Part shown: positions 1 to 5,763 of the stretch, one piece after another
Layout: each line of letters opens with the position of its first letter
Position numbering within the stretch: position 1 is the stretch's first letter
DNA from: Desulfosudis oleivorans
GTDB taxonomy: Bacteria > Desulfobacterota > Desulfobacteria > Desulfobacterales > SURF-7
Assembly: GCA_020723325.1 (NCBI GenBank)
Contig: DYJD01000020.1
Span: forward strand, 1 to 64,000
DNA length: 64,000 nucleotides
Direction: 5' to 3'
Program-made: the position numbers and the translations under genes
The notes under the pieces: model-generated
What the model saw: only the letters and a program-made list of their open reading frames with translations
Told to the model about the DNA's origin: nothing
Database searches by the model: none

Positions 1-3
1 GCA

Positions 4-25
4 GGGGCGGTTCGCGAACCGCCCC
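4..25. repeat. Perfect GC-rich palindrome (REP-like)
   Basis: Two 11-base arms, GGGGCGGTTCG and CGAACCGCCCC, meet with no loop and extend by one A/T pair on each side. It lies outside any gene at the window edge. This looks like one unit of an intergenic palindromic repeat; no other copy is present in this window, so the family assignment is inference. Confidence 0.6.
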
Positions 26-182
26 TACGGAAAGGCCATGGTGTTGGGTCTTGGGAAATAATTGGGGCGTCTATGTTTTTATGCTCTGCAGGGAGGATAG
101 CATTTGGTAAAAGAACACGATCTTCATTTGATCGATTAAAAAGGCATGAAGGGACGTCGTCCACAGTCTATCTCATACATCG

Positions 183-1283
183 CTATACCCATTCAGCCAT
201 TATCGATGAATAATTATCAATCCCGTCTGAAACCACATGAATGTTTTCGGGCCCACGTCCGAGATTCAACTCAATGGCCCTTTGTATCTGTGCTTGATCC
301 CATACGGATTTCTGTACATAAGGGCGGTCAACACCCATTACCTTTGCATAATGTTTTAAAACTGCTACAGCCAGAGAATCGCAGGCGACACGATCTTTAC
401 CGGCAATTACACAACCAGGCTCTACGTATTGCATGTTCCATGCCGCCGGCCCTCCGCTTAAAACCACAGTCAATGCGTCAACCACATTCATGGTACACTT
501 GGGAACCGCCAAGTTGATCTCAGCGCAGATCTCACCCAAATTGGGGGTATGAATTCCAATCACGCCGTTCAATCGATTCATGGGATTTAAAACACCCACA
601 TGATTTTTGATGCAACAGGTATAATCCGCATTGGCTCCTAAAACCATTTCGTGGTTTTTCAGCATGGGCACATTGATAAAATGGTCAAATTCTAAGAGTG
701 ATTGAGGAACAAGCAGGTCAAATGTTAAATAATTGAACCATTCGTGGGTAACATAGACATATTGTCCGGTTTCCCAGGCTAAAAACTGAACGCCCTCACT
801 TTCAATAACGTCATACAATCCACTTTTGGCAGCCACTTCCTTAGTGGAAAAATTGAAAGCACAGGCATCTGCAATCGTGATATTCGCGGCACCGGTTTTC
901 TCTTTAACGGCCCGAATTACTCCCCGCATAACTTCAGGATGGGTTGTGACCCGTACATTAAACATGCAGGAAAATGCTGTAAGGTTTGGTTTAATAAGAA
1001 CTTTATCACCAGGACGAATTTCATCAATTCCTCCCGCCATGTCTATTGCGGAAAAAACCATATCCGTTACATTTTCTTTTTTTACAATGGATACTGTCGT
1101 ATTGCCTTCAGGTGGATCAATCAGGGGCAGTTCGATCGGCACGCACCCTGTCATAGTCATGGGCATTGATAATAATGCCAGCGATGCACCGGTTGTTTTC
1201 AAGAAATCACGTCTGGTAAAATTGAGACACATAGCCTTACCTTGCTCGAATATACCGTTTGATGACAATTTAGAGTTATCCAT
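183..1283 (-). CDS. Tat-exported DUF362 domain lipoprotein
   Basis: 366 aa. The ATG at 1283 is chosen because a GGAGG ribosome site lies 5-6 bases upstream; a longer reading from 1322 has none. Residues 18-35 carry a twin-arginine signal (FTRRDFLKTTGA), followed by a lipobox-like TGC near residue 47, so the protein is probably exported folded and lipid-anchored. The rest matches the DUF362 fold (KPNLTAF near the start, later GxHTPNLGEIC and CxxSLA stretches), a family often encoded beside Fe-S and redox genes but with no settled reaction. A second, distant DUF362/Tat protein lies at 29012-30247. It diverges from the thioesterase gene, with a strong inverted repeat at 1321-1362 between them. 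Family call is firm; function is unknown. Confidence 0.85.
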   Translation of the reverse strand: MDNSKLSSNGIFEQGKAMCLNFTRRDFLKTTGASLALLSMPMTMTGCVPIELPLIDPPEGNTTVSIVKKENVTDMVFSAIDMAGGIDEIRPGDKVLIKPNLTAFSCMFNVRVTTHPEVMRGVIRAVKEKTGAANITIADACAFNFSTKEVAAKSGLYDVIESEGVQFLAWETGQYVYVTHEWFNYLTFDLLVPQSLLEFDHFINVPMLKNHEMVLGANADYTCCIKNHVGVLNPMNRLNGVIGIHTPNLGEICAEINLAVPKCTMNVVDALTVVLSGGPAAWNMQYVEPGCVIAGKDRVACDSLAVAVLKHYAKVMGVDRPYVQKSVWDQAQIQRAIELNLGRGPENIHVVSDGIDNYSSIMAEWV

Positions 1284-1320
1284 GTCTGCCTCCAAAGTTT
1301 GAATGTGGAATCGACTTGTC

Positions 1321-1362
1321 AAAACATACGTTATGTAACAATCGTTATGTAACGTATGTTTT
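1321..1362. promoter_or_regulatory. Candidate operator: 13-bp inverted repeat between divergent genes
   Basis: Arms AAAACATACGTTA (1321-1333) and TAACGTATGTTTT (1350-1362) are perfect reverse complements around a 16-base centre, and CGTTATGTAAC occurs twice as a direct repeat inside. It lies 38 bases upstream of the DUF362 start and about 130 upstream of the thioesterase start. The position between divergent genes favours a regulator-binding site over a terminator. No regulator gene is adjacent. Confidence 0.5.
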
Positions 1363-1494
1363 CTAATTGGTCAATACCTAATCCAACCCGGGACGCAGAA
1401 TTTAATTTATTTATTAAAATTTCTTGCCGCTTATGATAAAGCCCGATAAAAATAATTGCGCAAACCAAACCGGCGATGATCGGAAAGGGAGACC

Positions 1495-2292
1495 ATGCAC
1501 ACCTTTGACCAAGACCTGATGCTGACAAAAATCCAAAACCGGACTTATCACACAACCCTGAGCGACAACTGGTCCATCAACGGGATTGCCAACGGCGGCT
1601 ATCTCCTGGCCCTGGCAGCAACGGCCATGTGCCGGCACAGCGAAAAACGCGGGACACCTATCTTGACCGCCAATTATATTTCACGCTGCCTACCCGGGGA
1701 AGCCATCTTCATGGTAGAAGAAATCACCCAATCCAACCAATTTGATCGCCTGCAAGTACGGCTACTCCAGGACGGCAAGGAAAAAATCCGAGCCATGGGT
1801 ACCTTTGCCCTGGAAACCGATACCTGTTTTACCACCCGCTATGAAGCCCCGGTGCCAGAGATGCCTCCATTGGCAGACTGCTACCCCATTCCGCCGATTC
1901 CCAAGTATACACTTTATGATCACATGGATGTCCGCCTAGATCAGACCTGCGCCGGCTGGCTCCAGGGAAAACCCCTTGCGCAAAAATCCGAACACAAAGG
2001 CTGGATCAAATTCAAGGATGATCGGCCCTTTGACCTTTTTGCCGTGGCCTTGGCAGCCGACGCCTTTCCACCGCCAGTATTGGCCAGCCATGGACTCGTG
2101 GCCTGGGTGCCCACCATCGAGTTTTCCGTGAACATCCGCAGCATTCCCCGTACCGCATGGCTTAAATGCCTGTTCCGCACCCGTTTCATCAATTGCGGGT
2201 TGTTGGAGGAGGACGGCGAGGTCTGGGACGAAAACGGTGAACTGGTGGCCATTTCCCGCCAGATCGCCCAATTCCGGCCGGTTAACTCATAG
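1495..2292 (+). CDS. Acyl-CoA thioesterase-like protein (double hotdog)
   Basis: 265 aa, with a strong GGAAAGGGAG ribosome site just before the ATG. The N-terminal half has the hotdog signature: WSINGIANGGYLLALAA forms the central helix, followed by TANYISRCLPGEA strands. The second half (VAWVPTIEFSVNIR, then CLFRTRFI) is the second hotdog. This arrangement and length fit the Thioesterase-like superfamily (TesB-related, PF13622), which hydrolyses acyl-CoAs in the cytoplasm. Substrate chain length cannot be read from the sequence. It stands alone, diverging from the DUF362 gene, so its pathway is unclear. Confidence 0.75.
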   Translation: MHTFDQDLMLTKIQNRTYHTTLSDNWSINGIANGGYLLALAATAMCRHSEKRGTPILTANYISRCLPGEAIFMVEEITQSNQFDRLQVRLLQDGKEKIRAMGTFALETDTCFTTRYEAPVPEMPPLADCYPIPPIPKYTLYDHMDVRLDQTCAGWLQGKPLAQKSEHKGWIKFKDDRPFDLFAVALAADAFPPPVLASHGLVAWVPTIEFSVNIRSIPRTAWLKCLFRTRFINCGLLEEDGEVWDENGELVAISRQIAQFRPVNS

Positions 2293-2330
2293 AAGTCTAC
2301 AGACCAATTCGGCAATAAAAAAAGATTTTC

Positions 2331-2344
2331 TTGACATAAATCAA
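2331..2344. promoter_or_regulatory. FNR/CRP-family binding box
   Basis: TTGACATAAATCAA matches the FNR consensus TTGAT-N4-ATCAA at 9 of 10 fixed positions. Its centre is about 42 bases upstream of position 2380, and a weak TACAGT -10 element lies at 2368-2373. That is class-II activator geometry for a transcript covering the small ORF, the CBS gene and the HPP gene. Inferred from sequence and spacing only. Confidence 0.5.
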
Positions 2345-2379
2345 GGAACAAGCCTAGTGCTATCCGGTACAGTCACTTC

Positions 2380-2472
2380 ATGGAAAATCTCCTTTTTAAA
2401 ATGTTTGGGTCGACCATTGAACGGCCGGAAGGCTTCACGCAGCCGGTCTTTCAGAAAGCGAGACGGCAATGA
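2380..2472 (+). CDS. Possible 30-aa leader or small protein coupled to the CBS gene
   Basis: An ATG-initiated ORF (begins MENLLFKMFG, ends QKARRQ) sits directly below the FNR-like box. Its stop overlaps the CBS-protein start in an ATGA tetranucleotide at 2469-2472. The CBS gene lacks a clear ribosome site of its own, so translational coupling would explain its start. No clear ribosome site precedes this ORF either, and the product resembles no family I recognise. It could equally be untranslated leader. Confidence 0.3.
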   Translation: MENLLFKMFGSTIERPEGFTQPVFQKARRQ

Positions 2473-3074
2473 TCGGCAATGATCCATGGGAAGATTGCCC
2501 GCTCCCCTTTGCGGATGAAGATGTCTTAACCGCCATGCAGGCCATTCCGGGCTATATCGACATCACTCTTGAAGATTTCAAGGAATTGTATCGCATTGCC
2601 TATGACCGCGCTGTTAAAAGAATTCGGGAGTCTACCAAGGCCGCGGATGTCATGACCGCGCCGGTGATCACAGTAACATCCGGAATGAGCCTGGCCCAGG
2701 CCGCCGAACTGCTGGCCGTGAAGGGTATTTCCGGCGCGCCGGTGGTTGCGGAGGAGGGGGGGATTATCGGCGTCATATCCGAAACGGACTTCCTGTTGCA
2801 AATGGGCGCAAGGCCCAACCGCTCTTTTATGGCCGTCATCGCCCAGTGCCTGAACAACCAAGGCTGCATTGCCCTTCCCGTGCGAAAACAAATTGTGGCC
2901 GACATCATGTCCAAACCGGCTATTACCGCGTTTGAATCAACAACGATCATGGATATTGCCGCAACCTTTTCCCAGCGGAATATCAACCGCATCCCGATTC
3001 TCGGAGCAAGCGGCGAAATCACGGGAATCGTGACGCGCAGGGACATTGTCCATGCCGTTTGTAAAATTTCATAG
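2469..3074 (+). CDS. CBS-domain pair protein
   Basis: 201 aa. After about 60 residues of unassigned N-terminus come two CBS motifs, roughly residues 60-115 (ADVMTAPVITVTSGMSLAQAAELL, then GVISETDFL) and 145-198 (VADIMSKPAITAFESTTIMD, then GIVTRRDIV). Such pairs (Bateman modules) bind adenosyl nucleotides and act as energy or redox sensors, here probably cytoplasmic. The next gene encodes an HPP membrane protein 39 bases on. HPP and CBS modules occur fused in other bacteria, so this looks like the split form, with the CBS protein gating or sensing for the HPP protein. The start overlaps the small upstream ORF. Confidence 0.8.
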   Translation: MIGNDPWEDCPLPFADEDVLTAMQAIPGYIDITLEDFKELYRIAYDRAVKRIRESTKAADVMTAPVITVTSGMSLAQAAELLAVKGISGAPVVAEEGGIIGVISETDFLLQMGARPNRSFMAVIAQCLNNQGCIALPVRKQIVADIMSKPAITAFESTTIMDIAATFSQRNINRIPILGASGEITGIVTRRDIVHAVCKIS

Positions 3075-3113
3075 TAGTAGTTGCAGCTATCAATTTCCGG
3101 AAGTGGAATCGCC

Positions 3114-3650
3114 ATGCACTATTTTGCCAAAATGAAAGGCGGGGCCCAAAGCCCGCCGCGGGTCGGCATCTCCGAAATCCTCTGGTCCTGGGTCGGTTCC
3201 TTTTGCGGCATATCTTTGGTGACTTTGATTCACTACCGCTTCCTGGAACCCATGGATATGCTCATGGTCATCGGCTCCTTCGGCGCTTCGGCCGTGCTGA
3301 TTTACGGTGCTATCCGCAGTCCCCTGGCCCAGCCGCGCAATCTTGTGGGCGGCCATATGCTTTCCGCCGCGGTGGGTGTTGCGGCCTATCAATGCTTTCA
3401 TCATGAGATGTGGCTGGCCGCGGCCTTGGCGGTCTCTTTCGCCATCGCCCTGATGCACCTAACCAAGACCCTGCATCCCCCCGGCGGCGCCACGGCCCTT
3501 ATTGCAGTGATCGGCGGACCCAAGATTCATGCTTTAGGCTTCGGCTATGTTTTATTGCCCACCGGCCTGGGGGCCGTGTTGATGATGCTGGTGGCATTGC
3601 TCATCAACAATATCCCCAAAAGCCGGAAATACCCTGAATTCTGGGTTTGA
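3114..3650 (+). CDS. HPP family integral membrane protein
   Basis: 178 aa. Four to five hydrophobic segments follow a short cytoplasmic N-terminus. The family signature LHPPGGATAL is near residue 125, in a conserved loop before GxGYVLLPTGLGAVLMML. HPP proteins are small inner-membrane proteins; a cyanobacterial/chloroplast branch has been linked to nitrite transport, but most bacterial members have no proven substrate. The ATG at 3114 is preferred over an upstream TTG because the family begins near this point. It follows the CBS protein in the FNR-box transcript, so anaerobic control is plausible. Confidence 0.8.
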   Translation: MHYFAKMKGGAQSPPRVGISEILWSWVGSFCGISLVTLIHYRFLEPMDMLMVIGSFGASAVLIYGAIRSPLAQPRNLVGGHMLSAAVGVAAYQCFHHEMWLAAALAVSFAIALMHLTKTLHPPGGATALIAVIGGPKIHALGFGYVLLPTGLGAVLMMLVALLINNIPKSRKYPEFWV

Positions 3651-3670
3651 TTGATCTTTGAATAGACCGC

Positions 3671-3743
3671 GGCCTTGATCATGGTTCGGCCCATCCTGTC
3701 CCCCCACCTTTTTGGCAGGAAGGCGGAATATATGATCAAGGCC
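3671..3743. repeat. REP element, GGCCTTGATCAT family (copy A)
   Basis: GGCCTTGATCAT at 3671-3682 is repeated in inverse orientation as ATGATCAAGGCC at 3732-3743, each followed inward by a TTCGGCC/GGCGGAA segment. The same termini occur at 20713-20791, 51371-51449 and as halves elsewhere in the window. It lies just after the HPP gene and could fold into a hairpin that also ends transcription. Confidence 0.75.
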
Positions 3744-3939
3744 CGCTTCTTATAAATTCTATATTATCTAAAAAACCTCAAAATCCCTAAACATACTGCC
3801 TTTAATGAAGAATGCATTTAATTTATTTAAAATATATAAAATTTTTCTCAAAAAAATTTTATTGACAAACTAAAAATTCTATAATATCTACAAATCAACG
3901 AAATAATTTCCCCGCCATGATCAACCAAAGGGGGTGTTT

Positions 3940-4512
3940 ATGGAAGATATCCTCACCGTTGCCAAAGCCAGCAAATACTGCAATGTTTCCCCGCAGACCA
4001 TCATTAATTGGATCGACTTAGGCCATATTGAAGCGTATAAAACCGTGGGCGGCCACCGCCGCATTAAAAAGTCGACTCTGGAAACCTTCATGATCAAGCA
4101 GGGAATCCCCATTCCCGACAAAGAGCCCCAGGACCAACGCAAGCGGATTTTAGTGGTGGATGACGACCCCATCATCGTGGAAACCCTTGTCCAGGCATTG
4201 GAGGAAGATGAATATGATTACGAAGTGATCTCAGCCTCGGATGGTTTTGAGGCCGGACTGCAGATCAATCATTTCAAGCCCCATGTGCTGATCCTCGACA
4301 TCATGATGCCGGATATCAAAGGCTACGAAGTGTGTAAAAAAATCAAATCCAATCCGGAGACCAGAGACACGAAGATCATCGTGCTGTCGGCCTACCTGGA
4401 TGAGGAACGCTTTAAACAAATGAAGGATAATGGTGCGGATGTCTGTTTTTCAAAGCCCCTGCCCCTGCCCCAGTTGAAGGAAGAAGTTGCGCGCCTGTTG
4501 GAATTGAAGTGA
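3940..4512 (+). CDS. Response regulator with N-terminal MerR/excisionase-type helix-turn-helix
   Basis: 190 aa. The ATG at 3940 follows an AAAGGGGGTG ribosome site. Residues 4-50 form a BldC/MerR-like winged helix (LTVAKASKYCNVSPQTIINWIDLG, then GGHRRI). Residues 70-188 form a receiver domain with acidic pocket DDD near 76-78, phospho-acceptor in LILDIMMPD, Ser/Ala in VLSAY and Lys in FSKPLPL. The order (DNA-binding first, receiver last) is the reverse of the usual layout. No partner kinase is adjacent, so it is an orphan regulator likely controlled by phosphorylation. The upstream 100 bases are very AT-rich; see the rejected promoter at 3862-3885. Confidence 0.85.
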   Translation: MEDILTVAKASKYCNVSPQTIINWIDLGHIEAYKTVGGHRRIKKSTLETFMIKQGIPIPDKEPQDQRKRILVVDDDPIIVETLVQALEEDEYDYEVISASDGFEAGLQINHFKPHVLILDIMMPDIKGYEVCKKIKSNPETRDTKIIVLSAYLDEERFKQMKDNGADVCFSKPLPLPQLKEEVARLLELK

Positions 4513-4578
4513 TCTTTGGTTTTTTAATGATTCGGCATCCATGTCCAGCGCGGTTGGAAAACCGCCGGGGAGGTCGGT

Positions 4579-5454
4579 ATGAAACTGAAAGATGCGCTCA
4601 AGAACGGCAAATTCGTGGTCACTTCCGAGGTCCAGTCACCCCTGGGTGAAGGCCCGGACGACCTGATCAACAGCCTGAAACTCATCCGGGGAAGAGTGGA
4701 CGGGGTCTCCATCTCCGAGATTGAACTCGAGGGGGTGGTGGGGGATACCATCAAGACCTGCGACATCCTCCAGCAGAACCGCTTCGAGGCCATTTACCAA
4801 ACCACCACCCGCCCAAAAAACCGTTTGCAACTGCAGAAAGACCTGCTCAATGCCCACCAAGCCGGTGTGGAAAACCTCCTGGTATTCACCGAAGACTACC
4901 GCATCACCGGCGACAGCCTTCAGGAGATGATGTTTTTCCATGTGGATGCCGGCAAACTGGCCTCGGTTCTGGAACATCTCAAGGCCGGCCAAACCGTGGA
5001 AGGCCAAGCTTTGCCCAAGGCCGCGGAATTTGTCCTGGGCTCAGGGGTGGAATCCGCCTGGGGCAAGAATGTGCCCGAACTCGAACTAAAAGAAATGGAG
5101 GAAATGACCCGCCTGGGCACCGGCTATTTCCTGACTACGCCGGTGTTTGACCTGGATCGTTTTGAAAAGTTTCTGAAGCAGACCAAGACTTTTGGAATTC
5201 CGGTGATCGCCGAGGTTATGATCCTCCAGACCGCCGGGGTGGGCCAATTTTTGAACCGTCATCTCAAATCCGGCCTGGTGCCGGACTGGGTCATTAAAAA
5301 GCTGGCCGGCGCCCCGGATAAAAAAAAGGCCAGCATCGAATTATTCACCGATATCGTCAATGGCTTGAAGGATCTTTGCCAGGGCGTGCACATCATCACC
5401 ATCGGCGGCGAAGACAAGCTTAAACTTTATCTGGATGCGGCAAAATTGAAATAG
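4579..5454 (+). CDS. Divergent methylenetetrahydrofolate reductase-like protein (MetF paralogue)
   Basis: 291 aa, with a GGGGAGG ribosome site. It aligns end to end with the MetF at 12816-13718: both start LKDALKNGKFVVTSEV / FKKALVSGKFVVTCEL, share KNRLQLQKDLL / RNRLALQADLL and end GVHIITIGG / GVHIMAIGK. The catalytic-type Glu (TSE) is kept, but the flavin/folate loop LTGDS of MetF is LVFTEDYR here and the Asp-rich NLTDH segment is ISEIEL. It may therefore use another pterin or C1 carrier, or be a non-catalytic partner of the downstream operon, from which a palindromic element separates it. It has a TIM-barrel fold without an obvious N- or C-terminal extension. Confidence 0.75.
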   Translation: MKLKDALKNGKFVVTSEVQSPLGEGPDDLINSLKLIRGRVDGVSISEIELEGVVGDTIKTCDILQQNRFEAIYQTTTRPKNRLQLQKDLLNAHQAGVENLLVFTEDYRITGDSLQEMMFFHVDAGKLASVLEHLKAGQTVEGQALPKAAEFVLGSGVESAWGKNVPELELKEMEEMTRLGTGYFLTTPVFDLDRFEKFLKQTKTFGIPVIAEVMILQTAGVGQFLNRHLKSGLVPDWVIKKLAGAPDKKKASIELFTDIVNGLKDLCQGVHIITIGGEDKLKLYLDAAKLK

Positions 5455-5489
5455 ATCGCTCAGCCGTCATTAGCAATTAATAATTAGCA

Positions 5490-5735
5490 ATTGGACCTTA
5501 GTTATTATTTCGGCCATAAAAAATTAAATTCGAATATCGAAGCCCGAAATTCGAAACAAATTCAAAATTTCAATGTTCAAATAACCAAAACTAAAAGCAG
5601 CAGCTCAATGACAGTATTGTTTGCCGATGTTGTTTTATTTGAATTTTGGTAATTCGAATTTGTTTCGTGTTTCGATATTCGAATTTCGGATTTTTCTGAT
5701 CAGTCGAAAAAGACGATTAAAGCCATAATTATTGA
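5490..5735. repeat. Composite palindromic element (MITE-like), copy 1
   Basis: The 309-base gap between the MetF paralogue and the Fdh-like gene holds a long imperfect palindrome. ATTCGAATATCGAA near 5528-5541 is mirrored by TTCGATATTCGAAT near 5671-5684, and CGAAACAAATTC by GAATTTGTTTCG. Outside these lie degenerate versions of the GGCCTTGATCAT/TTCGGCC termini (about 5497-5517 and 5712-5725). A second copy with the same layout lies at 48597-48795. It encodes nothing, is AT-rich compared with its flanks, and looks like a non-autonomous mobile or REP-type element. Confidence 0.65.
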
Positions 5736-5763
5736 TTTCGTGGATGCAAAAGGAGGCGGTCCT

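Noticed and set aside
3862-3885. TTGACA and TATAAT upstream of the HTH-receiver gene
   Set aside because: Both hexamers are perfect but only 12 bases apart, too short for sigma-70; the real promoter is not clear.
5740-5763. Upstream GTG as start of the FDH-like gene
   Set aside because: The AAAGGAGG site lies inside this extension and points to the GTG at 5764.
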